Assembly: GCA_026398275.1 (NCBI GenBank)
Contig: JAPLTF010000067.1
Location: 1-64,000, forward strand
Length of the DNA: 64,000 bases
Direction of reading: 5' to 3'
DNA from: Verrucomicrobiota bacterium
GTDB taxonomy: Bacteria > Verrucomicrobiota > Verrucomicrobiia > Chthoniobacterales > Terrimicrobiaceae
Shown one piece after another: positions 44,299-53,370 of the stretch (position 1 is its first letter; each line of letters begins with the position of its first letter). The notes beneath the pieces were generated by a model that was not told the origin of the DNA, made no database searches, and saw nothing but the letters and a program-made list of their open reading frames with translations. The translations under genes were made by a program, and so were the position numbers.

Positions 44299-46053
44299 CT
44301 AAACCAGGCTCCGGCGCTGGCACCCGATCCAGGCGGCGAAAAGTCCGATGATGATGTGCGAGCAGAGCACCCAGACGCAGAGACCGGCGGGAGAGAGCGC
44401 GGTCTGCACGACCATCTGCACGATGTCGTAGTAGCGCTCGCCTTTGAGCGTCTGGAGAACGCCCGACCAGCTCCAGTAAGCGGCGATGAACGGCCTGACG
44501 AGGACCCCCAGGAAATCCGGCAGGGCGAGGACCGCGCCCGAGAGCGGCAGCTGGAAGCCGACGAGGTAGATCGAGACGAGCGACGCCTGCTCGGCGGAGC
44601 CGAGGAAGCTCGACACGGCAAGGCACACCGAGGTCATGGCCGCATTCACCAGGATGAGGAAGACGAGCTGCGGGGCAAGGTCGCCCGGAAACCCGCAGAC
44701 ATAGTGGACGAACAGCCCCATCCACAAGGACTGGGCAAGGACCAGCAGCCCCAGGAAGACAGCCTTGCCCGCGACGTAGCTCAGCGGGCGGAGGCCGGCG
44801 AGCTTTTCCTTCTCGAAGATCAGCCGCTCGGCGGCGATCTCGCGGCCGGAATTATTCGCCCCCATCAGGGTCAGCAGCACGACCTGGAACATGACAATGC
44901 CCGAGACCAGGCTCCCGACCTTGCTGGATTGGATCAAAAATTCCTTTGCCTCAACGAGCTGCTGGACGACATCGAGGCCGAGTCCCATGCTCAGGTTTTT
45001 CACAGTGGGCAGGCCGTTCCATGCAAAGGTCGCGACCAGCACCGGGAAGCCGAAAATCAAGCCAAGCTGGAGGGCAAGCTGCGCGCGGTTCCGGAAAAAG
45101 ATCTTCATCCGGCGGGAGAGAAGCGTGAGGAACTGGCTGATGGCTCCCGGGCCGGGAAGCGACGACGAATCGGGCGGAGCATCCGGCTTGATCTCGACCG
45201 TGGGGGCGGACTCGGCGCCCGCGCTGTCAAATGTCACCGCCTTGACCAGATCCCGTCCGCCGCGTGTTTCGGCAAAGGCCTGCCGGTGTTTCTTCCAGGA
45301 CTGGGCCCACTCCTTGCCGGACCGGACCTCCAACTGCTTGTAGAGGTCCTGCGCGTCGCCCGCGCGAAAATAGTGCGTGAGAAACTGCGGCGGACCGTGA
45401 TAGGCGACCACGCCCTCGTAAAGCACCAGCACGGAGTCGTAGAGCTCGACGTGCCGGAGGCTGTGCGTGACCGAGAGAACCACCCGGCCTTCCGTGCGCG
45501 AGAGCCCGTGCAAAAGATGGACGATCTCGTCCTCGGACTGCGGGTCCAGCCCGCTGGTCACCTCATCGCAGAGGAGCATCGCCGGCTTGCTGACGAGCTC
45601 CATCGCGAGCGCAAGGCGCCGCCGCTGCCCGCCGGAGAGCACGCTCACCAGGCGGTCGTCGAACCCGGCCATCCCGACCTCCTCGAGAACATTGCCGACC
45701 GCCTCCTCGAGCGCCTTCGAGTGCATCCTCCTCACCCGGAGCCGCATCGCATAGGAGACGCACTCGCGGACGGTCAGTTCCTCGTGCGCGATGCTGAACT
45801 GCGGCACGTAGCCGATTTCCGACGGCGAAAAATCCTCCTCCGCCACATCGCGTCCGTTCCAAACAATCGAGCCCTCCTCCTCGCCGGGCGCGATCCCGGT
45901 GATGACCTTGAGCATTGTGCTCTTCCCGCAGCCCGAGGGGCCGATGATCGCCCCGAAGTGGCCTTTGGGAAAGGAAACCGACACATCGGAGAGGAGCGGG
46001 CGAACGTCCTCCCCGGTTCCGATAAACAGCGTTACTTCCTTGAGATCCAGCAC
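44299..46053 (-). CDS. ABCG-like half transporter (ATPase fused to ABC-2 permease)
   Basis: A 584-aa fusion of an N-terminal ATPase and a C-terminal ABC-2 type permease, the layout of eukaryotic WHITE/ABCG half transporters. Walker A is IIGPSGCGKSTMLKV, the signature is VLSGGQRRRLALAMEL, Walker B is MLLCDEVTSGLDPQ, with the H-loop in SVTHSLRHV. About six TM helices lie from residue 350 to the end. Bacterial relatives are poorly characterised exporters. The start is a GTG (46053) that lies inside a 12-bp perfect palindrome GCACGATCGTGC (46050-46061). Confidence 0.9.
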   Translation of the reverse strand: MLDLKEVTLFIGTGEDVRPLLSDVSVSFPKGHFGAIIGPSGCGKSTMLKVITGIAPGEEEGSIVWNGRDVAEEDFSPSEIGYVPQFSIAHEELTVRECVSYAMRLRVRRMHSKALEEAVGNVLEEVGMAGFDDRLVSVLSGGQRRRLALAMELVSKPAMLLCDEVTSGLDPQSEDEIVHLLHGLSRTEGRVVLSVTHSLRHVELYDSVLVLYEGVVAYHGPPQFLTHYFRAGDAQDLYKQLEVRSGKEWAQSWKKHRQAFAETRGGRDLVKAVTFDSAGAESAPTVEIKPDAPPDSSSLPGPGAISQFLTLLSRRMKIFFRNRAQLALQLGLIFGFPVLVATFAWNGLPTVKNLSMGLGLDVVQQLVEAKEFLIQSSKVGSLVSGIVMFQVVLLTLMGANNSGREIAAERLIFEKEKLAGLRPLSYVAGKAVFLGLLVLAQSLWMGLFVHYVCGFPGDLAPQLVFLILVNAAMTSVCLAVSSFLGSAEQASLVSIYLVGFQLPLSGAVLALPDFLGVLVRPFIAAYWSWSGVLQTLKGERYYDIVQMVVQTALSPAGLCVWVLCSHIIIGLFAAWIGCQRRSLV

Positions 46054-46201
46054 GATCGTGCACCATGCCGGATTCCCGTCCGTTTTGACAACGCAAAAGC
46101 AGGAAAGTTTTGTGCACCCGCGGCGGCCATTGATCTTGGCGGGAAATATTGAAAGACTTCCCCGAGATCACGCATGAGCAATCCACGTTCCGGCTTTCAC
46201 A

Positions 46202-46834
46202 ATGACTAGAAAAACGGGTTCCGCAGACTCCATCGCTGCCGCAAAAGCCGGTGATGATCTTGCCTTCGCCTCGGCCGCGCCGGTTTTGCTCGATACCTCC
46301 TGGCCGCCCGGCCCACCGCATGCAAAGACCCTGGTGCGGGTGGCATGGAATCCGGAGGGTCTTCTCGTCCGCGGCGAGATGGAAGACGAAGATGTCACAA
46401 CCCTCGCCACGGCAGATTCCCAGAATTTATGGGAATTGGGAGATGTCTTCGAAATCTTTTTGGAGGCAGAGGGGGCCGGATTTTACACGGAGATGCACGT
46501 GGCACCTGGCAACCATCGCCTGCATCTGCGCATCGGCCACGACGATTACGAGGCGATGCGGCAAAAACAGCTCGCCCCCTCCGACCTGATGGTCCGCCCG
46601 CCCGGCTTTGAAAGCCGTTCCGCTGTCACGCCATCCGGCTGGACCGCAGAAGTCCGCATCCCCGCCGCGCTGGTCGATCCCAATGGCCGGATCACACCGG
46701 AATCGCGCTGGCGCGCCTCATTTTGCCGATACGACGCCTGGTCGGATGGCCGGCCTCCGGTGCTTTCCTCGACATCCCCCCACGAGCAGTTAAACTTTCA
46801 CCGCCGTCAGGAATGGAGACCGCTATGCTTTTGA
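46202..46834 (+). CDS. CBM9-like (DOMON-type) carbohydrate-binding domain protein
   Basis: A 210-aa protein built from a single beta-sandwich resembling family 9 carbohydrate-binding modules: RVAWNPEGLLVRGEMEDEDV, NLWELGDVFEIFLEAEG, FYTEMHVAPGNHRLHLRI, then GWTAEVRIPAALV and WRASFCRYDAW. In this family the domain binds sugar chain ends or heme. No signal peptide is evident, so it may be cytoplasmic. It overlaps the next small gene by 10 bp and is divergent from the ABC transporter gene. Confidence 0.78.
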   Translation: MTRKTGSADSIAAAKAGDDLAFASAAPVLLDTSWPPGPPHAKTLVRVAWNPEGLLVRGEMEDEDVTTLATADSQNLWELGDVFEIFLEAEGAGFYTEMHVAPGNHRLHLRIGHDDYEAMRQKQLAPSDLMVRPPGFESRSAVTPSGWTAEVRIPAALVDPNGRITPESRWRASFCRYDAWSDGRPPVLSSTSPHEQLNFHRRQEWRPLCF

Positions 46835-47106
46835 CCGAAGAACAATTGGAACTGCTGAGGGGCGATCTGGATTACATCCTGGCGCGGACGACGTGCAATT
46901 CGATCCAGCTCACGAAAGGCCAGGTCTCGAACGCGATCGAGCGGGACCCGGATGTCCTGCTCGACCTGGTGGAAGGCATGCCAGCTGCGGAAGCGCGCTG
47001 GCTCAGCGTTCCGCCGGACGCCCTCCGTCCGCTTATCAACAGCCGCGCCCGGGGAGCCACCGGCCGCTCGGCTGCCGTCGAAGGCGGAGTTTTGATCCCC
47101 ACCTGA
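46825..47106 (+). CDS. Small hypothetical protein
   Basis: A 93-aa protein with a mainly helical N terminus (LTEEQLELLRGDLDYILART) and a loop-rich C terminus. I do not recognise a family. The ATG at 46825 is chosen because GGAG lies six bases upstream; an ATG at 46813 is also in frame. It overlaps the stop of the CBM9-like gene and precedes the DUF2339 gene by 46 bp. Confidence 0.65.
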   Translation: MLLTEEQLELLRGDLDYILARTTCNSIQLTKGQVSNAIERDPDVLLDLVEGMPAAEARWLSVPPDALRPLINSRARGATGRSAAVEGGVLIPT

Positions 47107-47152
47107 AACACGGCGGGTTGACAGATGCCAGCGGGAAGGGCTTCTTGGCAGG

Positions 47153-49573
47153 ATGAATGATGAGGATCGGGCCAGACTGGATGCTCTCGAACGCCGCCAG
47201 GCGCTGCTCCGGCAGGAACTGGCCGGGCTGGATGAGATATTGGCGGATTTAAAATCGAGTGTCTTCAGCGGGACGCCGGCTGCACCTCAACCGCCAGTGC
47301 CTCCGCCGATCGCTCCGCCCCGGCCGCCGCCCGTGCCTGAGCCTCCAGCCGCGCAAGCACCCGCGGTGCCACAGCCGCCGCCGTTTTTGGAATCGCGTGA
47401 GCCCGAGGCCATCCAGCCGGTCCGCAAAGTCTCTCCCCCGCCGCTGCCGAAGGCCCCCAGGGAATCGTCATTCGAGATGCAGGTCGGCACGGTCTGGCTG
47501 GCGCGGATCGGGATTGTCATCGTGCTCACCGGCCTCGTCTTCCTCGCGAACTACGCCTGGAAAAGCCTCGTCGAAAATTTTGGCTCCGTCGCGAAACTGG
47601 GCCTCCTCTACCTCGCGGGCGGAGCGCTCTGCGCGATCGGCCTGATCATCGAGCGGGGCCGCGAATCGCTCCGGAGCTACTCGCGAATCCTCATCGCCGG
47701 CGGCCTGGCGGCGATCTACTACACGACCTACGCCGCCTATTACATCCCCTCGCTGAAGGTGATCGGAAGCCCGCTGCTGGCCGGAGTCCTCCTCGTGGCG
47801 CTGGCGGGAATCATCGGCTGGATGGCCGACCGGCGGAACTCCCAGTCCACGGCCGGGCTCGCGATCGTCCTCGCGTTCTACGCGTCAGCCGTCAATCCCC
47901 TCACCTACTTCACGCTCACGTCGAACGCGATCCTCGCGCTGGCTGCGGTGGTTCTGATGGCGCGCAAGCGCTGGATGGTCGTGCCATTTTTGGCGCTGGT
48001 CGCGACTTACTGGTCCTACCTCTACTGGCGACTTGCGGAGAGCTGGCGGTTCTGGGAGGTGAGCGTCCCCGGCGATTCGGACCTCACCGTCCGCCTGTGC
48101 TTTCTCTCTCTTTACTGGATCATTTTCTCCGTTGGGGTGTTCCTCACCAACGGCCCGAAAGTCTCGGGTGCGACGCGGGTGGTTTTCTCGACCCTCAACG
48201 ACGCCGCATTCTTCTGCCTGGCCGCCATCGCGATCTCCCCGTCCCACCATGACAGCCTCTGGCTCATCTCCCTGGCCTTTGGCCTGATCCAGCTCGCCCT
48301 CTCGCTGGCTGCCAGAAAGGTCTACGGCCCGGGCACGCCGCTTGGATCGGCCTGGCTGGCCAAGGCCCTGTTCTTCCTGACGCTCGCGATCCTGATCCAC
48401 TTCACTGGCAACAGCCTCGCCATCATTCTGGCCGTGGAATCTTCTCTGCTGGTCTTCGCCGCCAGGCAGTTGCCGTCGCGCGTCCTCGCAGCGGCGGGAC
48501 CCCTGGCCGGAATCATCGCCGCGCTCGCCGGCATCGTTTCGCTCACAGAGTCCGGATCTCCGGGCACCGCCGGATTGGTGGCTCTTCTCCTGATGGGAAA
48601 CGCCTGGTTGTGCTGCCGCCGCCCGGATGTCTCGCTCCCATCGCTCACCCTTGCGCTCAGCGGGGTCGGCCTGGGATGCACGATTCTCGTGGATCAGCTC
48701 CCCGATGAATGGGAAGCGTCAGGCCCCGCGTTTCTCTGCATGGTTCTCGTGGCGGGCATCACATTCCACAAATGCCGCGAGCTGACATTTTCCGGGCTGC
48801 TCGCTGGCGCAGGCTCGGCGCTGATGCAATTTGCCGTCATGGGCAGCGCCGGTTTCTGGCCGTCGCTGACAGGCCTCGGCCTTCTCACGGCGTCCGCAGT
48901 GGTCGGCCCGCTCGTCGCCGACGGCGATAAGCTCATCAGATTCCCGAGCGGCCTCCTCGCAGTTGCCTCAACCCTTCTCCTCTGGGAATGGGTCTGTGAT
49001 TATATTCCGGAGAGCCACCGGTTCTGGCTGCTCGCTCTGGCAGCCGCGCTCAGCCTCGTGCTCTCCCGCGCAAGGCCTCTCCGCCAGGCGGTCGCAACGA
49101 TCCTCGCCATCTCCGCTCTCCTGGTTTATCTGGATCACGCGATCGGGTCGGATGCGCGCTACATTTTCTGGGATGTCTTCGGCTGCCTGCTTCTTCTCGG
49201 GCAGGAGAGGCTCGCCCGGATCGTGCGTGCCCCGGTCGGGCTGGCGCGGTTCGCGGGGGTTGCGGGACTGCTCGCGCTCCTGATCTGGGTGACTGCGACC
49301 GTCCGGTTCCACCACGACCCCCTTCCCCTCACCGCCGCATGGGCGCTTCTGGCCCTCGCGGTTTTCTTTGCGGGGCTCGTCCTGCGCGCCCGGATTTTCC
49401 GGCTGGGCGGCTTGAGCATTCTTGCGCTTGCGCTCTGCAGGGTTGCTCTCTTCGATGTCTGGAGGCTCGACGTTCCGTTCCGGATATTGAGCTTCCTGGT
49501 GCTGGGCAGCGTCCTCCTCCTGCTCGGGTATCTCTACAATCGCTATGCGGACAGAATCCGGCAGTGGCTATAA
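47153..49573 (+). CDS. DUF2339 polytopic membrane protein
   Basis: An 806-aa membrane protein. Its N terminus is a short coiled coil (ALERRQALLRQELAGLDEIL) and a long Pro-rich linker (about 42-95), followed by FEMQVGTVWLARIGIVIVLT, the conserved start of the DUF2339 membrane region, and then some 20 or more TM helices to the end. DUF2339 proteins are widespread and uncharacterised; a link to surface polymers or stress has been guessed but I know of no firm role. The linker is unusually Pro/Ala rich. Confidence 0.88.
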   Translation: MNDEDRARLDALERRQALLRQELAGLDEILADLKSSVFSGTPAAPQPPVPPPIAPPRPPPVPEPPAAQAPAVPQPPPFLESREPEAIQPVRKVSPPPLPKAPRESSFEMQVGTVWLARIGIVIVLTGLVFLANYAWKSLVENFGSVAKLGLLYLAGGALCAIGLIIERGRESLRSYSRILIAGGLAAIYYTTYAAYYIPSLKVIGSPLLAGVLLVALAGIIGWMADRRNSQSTAGLAIVLAFYASAVNPLTYFTLTSNAILALAAVVLMARKRWMVVPFLALVATYWSYLYWRLAESWRFWEVSVPGDSDLTVRLCFLSLYWIIFSVGVFLTNGPKVSGATRVVFSTLNDAAFFCLAAIAISPSHHDSLWLISLAFGLIQLALSLAARKVYGPGTPLGSAWLAKALFFLTLAILIHFTGNSLAIILAVESSLLVFAARQLPSRVLAAAGPLAGIIAALAGIVSLTESGSPGTAGLVALLLMGNAWLCCRRPDVSLPSLTLALSGVGLGCTILVDQLPDEWEASGPAFLCMVLVAGITFHKCRELTFSGLLAGAGSALMQFAVMGSAGFWPSLTGLGLLTASAVVGPLVADGDKLIRFPSGLLAVASTLLLWEWVCDYIPESHRFWLLALAAALSLVLSRARPLRQAVATILAISALLVYLDHAIGSDARYIFWDVFGCLLLLGQERLARIVRAPVGLARFAGVAGLLALLIWVTATVRFHHDPLPLTAAWALLALAVFFAGLVLRARIFRLGGLSILALALCRVALFDVWRLDVPFRILSFLVLGSVLLLLGYLYNRYADRIRQWL

Positions 49574-49615
49574 GGATTTTTCCCTTTCCCGAAAATTGGT
49601 TATGTTGGACCTGAC

Positions 49616-50854
49616 ATGAGCAGGCTCTTTTTCTTCTTCCTTGCTGCGATCACGATCACCGTCCGCGCGGAGGATTCCCCGACTCCGGGCGACGACTCCC
49701 CCTACGAGCAGATGCAGATCCTCGCCCGGGCCATGCAGCTGATCCGGCAGGACTATGTGGACGATTCCAAGGTCTCTTACAAGGAGCTCTCCTACGATGC
49801 GATGAAGGGGATGCTCACCGCACTCGATCCCCACAGCCAGTTCATGGATCCGGAGGAATTCAAGAGCATGCAGGAGGACACGAAGAGCGAGTTCGGCGGA
49901 CTCGGCGTGGTGGTCGGCCAGAAGAACGGCATCTTCACAGTGATCAACCCGATGGAGGACTCCCCGGGCTTCGCGGCGGGCATCCTGCCGGGCGATCAGA
50001 TCCTCAAGATCAACGGGCAGACCACCGACAAGCTTTCGCTCCAGGAGGCGGTGGAAAAACTCCGCGGGAAGGTGGGCGAAAAAGTCACCCTCACCATCAA
50101 CCGTCCGGCCACCAAGGAAATCAAGGACTACGAGCTTACCCGCGCGGTGATCAAGGTCCCGACCGTCAAGGATGCCCGGATCCTTCCCGTCCGCGGAGGC
50201 GCCCGGATAGGCTATGTCCGGATCACCCAGTTCAACGAGCCCACGGCGGACGAGCTTTCCAAGGCGCTCGACAAGCTCGAGAAGCAGGGCATGGACGCGC
50301 TCGTGCTGGACCTGCGCTACAATCCGGGCGGCCTCCTCAACAGCGCGGTTGATGTCAGCGGGCAGTTCCTTCCGGCGAACACGATGGTGGCCTTCACGCA
50401 GGGCCGAACGCCGACCAGGGAATACAGGACGGAGAACCGCAAGGGCCCGCAGCGGAAATACCCGCTCGCCGTCCTGGCGAACTACGCGAGCGCGAGCGGA
50501 TCGGAGATCGTGGCGGGCGCGCTCAAGGACCTGAACCGCGCACTCCTTGTCGGGGAGACGACGTTTGGAAAGGGCTCGGTCCAGAGCGTGATCGCCCTCC
50601 CCGACGGCTCGGCCGTCCGCCTCACCACAGCAAAATATTTCACGCCGGGAAAAAACCTCATCCACCAGCATGGGGTCACACCTCACATCCGGGCCACGCT
50701 GACATACGATCAGGAGACGGAGCTGCTTCGCTCGCGGCGGCCCAAGGAAGACGGCTCGAAGGACGCGCAGGTTTTCATGGACCCCCAGCTCGAACGGGCG
50801 GTCGATGCGCTGCAGGGCACGCTCCTCTACGCAGGCAAGGCGACGAAACCGTGA
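49616..50854 (+). CDS. ctpA: Carboxyl-terminal processing protease (S41 family)
   Basis: A 412-aa periplasmic serine protease that trims C termini of envelope proteins. It has a signal peptide (MSRLFFFFLAAITITVRAE), the N-terminal region with MLTALDPHSQFMDPEEF, a PDZ domain (about 95-175; GLGVVVGQKNGIFTVI, AGILPGDQILKINGQT) and the Ser/Lys catalytic dyad: Ser in ASGSEIVAGAL and Lys in TTFGKGSVQSV. The stop overlaps the tsaD start (GTGA). Confidence 0.94.
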   Translation: MSRLFFFFLAAITITVRAEDSPTPGDDSPYEQMQILARAMQLIRQDYVDDSKVSYKELSYDAMKGMLTALDPHSQFMDPEEFKSMQEDTKSEFGGLGVVVGQKNGIFTVINPMEDSPGFAAGILPGDQILKINGQTTDKLSLQEAVEKLRGKVGEKVTLTINRPATKEIKDYELTRAVIKVPTVKDARILPVRGGARIGYVRITQFNEPTADELSKALDKLEKQGMDALVLDLRYNPGGLLNSAVDVSGQFLPANTMVAFTQGRTPTREYRTENRKGPQRKYPLAVLANYASASGSEIVAGALKDLNRALLVGETTFGKGSVQSVIALPDGSAVRLTTAKYFTPGKNLIHQHGVTPHIRATLTYDQETELLRSRRPKEDGSKDAQVFMDPQLERAVDALQGTLLYAGKATKP

Positions 50855-51855
50855 GCATCCTCGCCATCGAAACTTCTTGCGACGAAACCGCCGCTGCCGT
50901 GCTGGACGGCTTCGACCGCGTGCTCGCGCACGAGATCTTCAGCCAGGCCGGGATCCATTCGGAGTTTGGCGGTGTCGTCCCCGAGGTCGCCTCCAGAAAC
51001 CACCTCGAGTTTCTGCCCCGCATCGTCGATCTTGCTCGCAGCACGGCCGGCGTGGATTTCACCGAGCTGGATGCCGTGGCCGCGACAACTGGCCCCGGCC
51101 TTGCCGCAGCGCTGCTCGTGGGGGCATCCGCCGCGAAGGGCCTCGCGCTCGGGGCCGGATGCCCGTTCCTCGCAGTCAACCACATCGAAGGCCACCTCCT
51201 CTCCCCGTTTTTCGGCGAGGCCGAAATCCCGCCGCACATCGCGCTCGTCGTGAGCGGCGGGCACACCCTGCTTTTCGATGTTCAGGCATTTGGAAGATAT
51301 GAACTCCTCGGACGGACCCGCGATGATGCCGCAGGCGAGGCGTTCGACAAGGTCGCGAAAATGCTCGGCCTCGGATACCCGGGCGGCGCCGAAGTCGACC
51401 GCCTCGCCCGCTCGGGCAATCCCTCCCGCTTCGATCTCCCGCGAGGGATGATGGAATCCGGCGATTTCCATTTCAGCTTCAGCGGGCTCAAGACCGCCGT
51501 CCGCATCTTCTTGGAAAAGGGATTTTCCGAAGCCGATCTTCCGGACATCTGCGCCTCGTTCCAAATGGCCGTCGTCGACGTGCTCGTGGCGAAAGCATTC
51601 CGGGCGGCAAAGGCCCGCGGGAGATCCATTGTCTCCATGAGCGGAGGGGTCAGCGGCAACACCTGCCTCCGCTCGGCCGCGACCGCCCGCGCGGAAAAAT
51701 CCGGCATCACCCTCCGCTTCGCCCCCGACGGCCTGCGCACCGACAACGCACTGATGATCGCCTACGCGGCCGCCCACCATCTCGCGGCCGGACACCGCCA
51801 CCCCGTCAGCGTGGACATCACCCCGAATTTCGACCCGGCCGCTCTTTGCATTTGA
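50851..51855 (+). CDS. tsaD: tRNA N6-threonylcarbamoyladenosine synthase subunit
   Basis: A 334-aa ASKHA-fold protein (formerly Gcp/YgjD) that transfers threonylcarbamoyl to A37 of ANN-decoding tRNAs. It starts SILAIETSCDETAAAVLDG, has the metal-binding HIEGH in NHIEGHLLSPFF, and the SGGHTLLFDV and GLGYPGGAEVDRLA elements. A GTG start overlaps the ctpA stop. The partner genes tsaB, tsaC and tsaE are not in this window. Confidence 0.95.
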   Translation: MSILAIETSCDETAAAVLDGFDRVLAHEIFSQAGIHSEFGGVVPEVASRNHLEFLPRIVDLARSTAGVDFTELDAVAATTGPGLAAALLVGASAAKGLALGAGCPFLAVNHIEGHLLSPFFGEAEIPPHIALVVSGGHTLLFDVQAFGRYELLGRTRDDAAGEAFDKVAKMLGLGYPGGAEVDRLARSGNPSRFDLPRGMMESGDFHFSFSGLKTAVRIFLEKGFSEADLPDICASFQMAVVDVLVAKAFRAAKARGRSIVSMSGGVSGNTCLRSAATARAEKSGITLRFAPDGLRTDNALMIAYAAAHHLAAGHRHPVSVDITPNFDPAALCI

Positions 51856-51888
51856 TTTTCAAAAATCCCGCGCGAGTATTTCATCCTT

Positions 51889-52320
51889 ATGAAACGCCTC
51901 ATCCTCTCCGCCCTCGTCCTTGCAGCCTCCACCGTGTTCGCCGGCGATGGCTGGCAAACCGACTACAAAGCCGCCCTCGAACAGGCCGCCAAGGAAAACA
52001 AGACCGTCCTGCTCGACTTCACCGGGTCCGACTGGTGCGGATGGTGCATCAAGATGAACAAGGACACGTTCTCCCAGCAGGCGTTCAAGGACTTCGCCGC
52101 AAAGAACCTGATCCTGGTCGAACTGGACTTCCCGAACAGCAAGCCCCAGTCGGCCGAAGTTAAAAATCAGAACGAGGAGCTGCAGAAAAAATTCGGCGTG
52201 GATGGCTTTCCAACCCTCGTCCTCCTGGATAGCAATGGCAAGGAGATCGCCCGCAACGCAGGCTATCTGGCCGGCGGCCCGAAGGCCTTTGAGGCGTGGT
52301 TTGCGAAGTCGGTCAAGTAG
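51889..52320 (+). CDS. Periplasmic thioredoxin-like protein
   Basis: A 143-aa exported protein with signal peptide MKRLILSALVLAASTVFAGD and a thioredoxin fold of the DUF255/thioredoxin_7 type: VLLDFTGSDWCGWCIKMNKD holds the CGWC active site, and the cis-proline is in VDGFPTLVLLDSNG. Probable role is thiol-disulfide exchange in the envelope. It follows tsaD by 33 bp on the same strand. Confidence 0.9.
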   Translation: MKRLILSALVLAASTVFAGDGWQTDYKAALEQAAKENKTVLLDFTGSDWCGWCIKMNKDTFSQQAFKDFAAKNLILVELDFPNSKPQSAEVKNQNEELQKKFGVDGFPTLVLLDSNGKEIARNAGYLAGGPKAFEAWFAKSVK

Positions 52321-52332
52321 TCGCGACTGATA

Positions 52333-52689
52333 TCAACTATTGGCGGTGCGTTCGCGCATGGGCAAGCCGCACACCGGGCATGAGGGCGCACGCGCATCGC
52401 GCGCTTTTGTGCGCGCGGCATGGAGTTTTTCGGTGAAGCCTCCCTCGCTGAGAAAATCGGTCTCGAGCCGCACGATCTGTCGCCCAAGCAGATAACTCGC
52501 CTGATTCACCAGGCAGAGCAGGGTGTTGGCCGCAACCTCGGGGGTGCAGAGCAAGACTTTCTCCGCTGTGAATGCTCCCGCACGCAATCTGTCGCGCACG
52601 AGCTCCGCCTTGCGGCTCTCTTTTTCCCAAGTCGGGTGGCCCCGTTGACGGAGAAAAATCAGATGGCTGGCTGGTGGTTCATTACCCAT
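52333..52689 (-). pseudogene. Remnant of a four-helix-bundle 'suffix' protein
   Basis: The frame gives 118 aa with the layout known from the C-terminal extension of Verrucomicrobiota four-helix-bundle (23S-rRNA IVP-like) proteins: LIFLRQRGHPTWEKESRKA, then VAANTLLCLVNQASYLLGRQ and LSEGGFTEKL. A zinc-ribbon begins (CPVCGLPMRERTA) but the frame stops at once, before the second CxxC-type half. The N-terminal four-helix bundle is missing too. So this is a double-truncated leftover beside the thioredoxin gene, unless the piece has been kept as a stand-alone protein. The family recognition is from memory. Confidence 0.6.
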
Positions 52690-52708
52690 GCCGAGGCTTT
52701 TCAGCCCC

Positions 52709-53278
52709 CTAAAAAGACTCGGCAAGGCAAAGAAGCCGCTCCTTACCCGGGACATCGGCATTGAGCAGGAGAAAATCCAGCATCAGCCGCTGATCCGCCG
52801 GATCTGCTTCGTCGGCTTGCTCGACGGCTTCCCTGAGAAGGCCGGCCATGTCTGCGGGCATGGCACGCAGAGCCTCCGCGCGATCCTCCACCGGCAGAGC
52901 CCGGAGGTTCCACAGTGCCTGAAGGAGTCTGATCGCGTCCACTCCCCCGAAAACCCTCGCGCCTTTTTTATAGTCCGAATGCGGCGCAAACCCGAGCGAC
53001 GCCGCGTAGCGCACCGCCTCCTCGACCAGCTTCCTCCCCCAGGATGCCGGCTTCGGGGCCGGAAGCCCGTCGGGAAAATACCGGGCGAGGCAGTCCTCGC
53101 GAAACTCCCCCTCCTCGAAAACCCTGAAAAAGGCATCCTTCACCCCGAGGCAATACACGTCCACCAGAAAGCTCCCCGTCTCGACCCGCCCCCCGCTCTT
53201 GTAACGGCACACCACCACCTGCCCGATGCCGGTCTTGAAAATTGCGTCGTCACAATAGGTCTCAGGTTCGCGTGCCAT
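52709..53278 (-). CDS. Conserved hypothetical protein
   Basis: A 189-aa soluble protein. The N-terminal half reads IGQVVVCRYKSGGRVETGSF, then LVDVYCLGVKDAFFRV, a pattern I associate with uncharacterised proteins of Planctomycetota and Verrucomicrobiota; the C-terminal half is helical and acidic. I know no function. The ATG at 53278 is preferred over an in-frame ATG at 53314. It lies 19 bp upstream of the four-helix-bundle suffix remnant. Confidence 0.7.
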   Translation of the reverse strand: MAREPETYCDDAIFKTGIGQVVVCRYKSGGRVETGSFLVDVYCLGVKDAFFRVFEEGEFREDCLARYFPDGLPAPKPASWGRKLVEEAVRYAASLGFAPHSDYKKGARVFGGVDAIRLLQALWNLRALPVEDRAEALRAMPADMAGLLREAVEQADEADPADQRLMLDFLLLNADVPGKERLLCLAESF

Positions 53279-53370
53279 GCCGGCACTCTGGAGGAAAAGA
53301 TCCCCGCTGCTCAAATGTTTTTTCTTTTTCCAGTATGGACAGCGGACCTGCGCTCTGAGAGGGGATGGAT

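Noticed and set aside
44284-46152. A 622-codon plus-strand frame over the ABCG-like gene
   Set aside because: Antisense shadow; the minus strand shows complete Walker and signature motifs.
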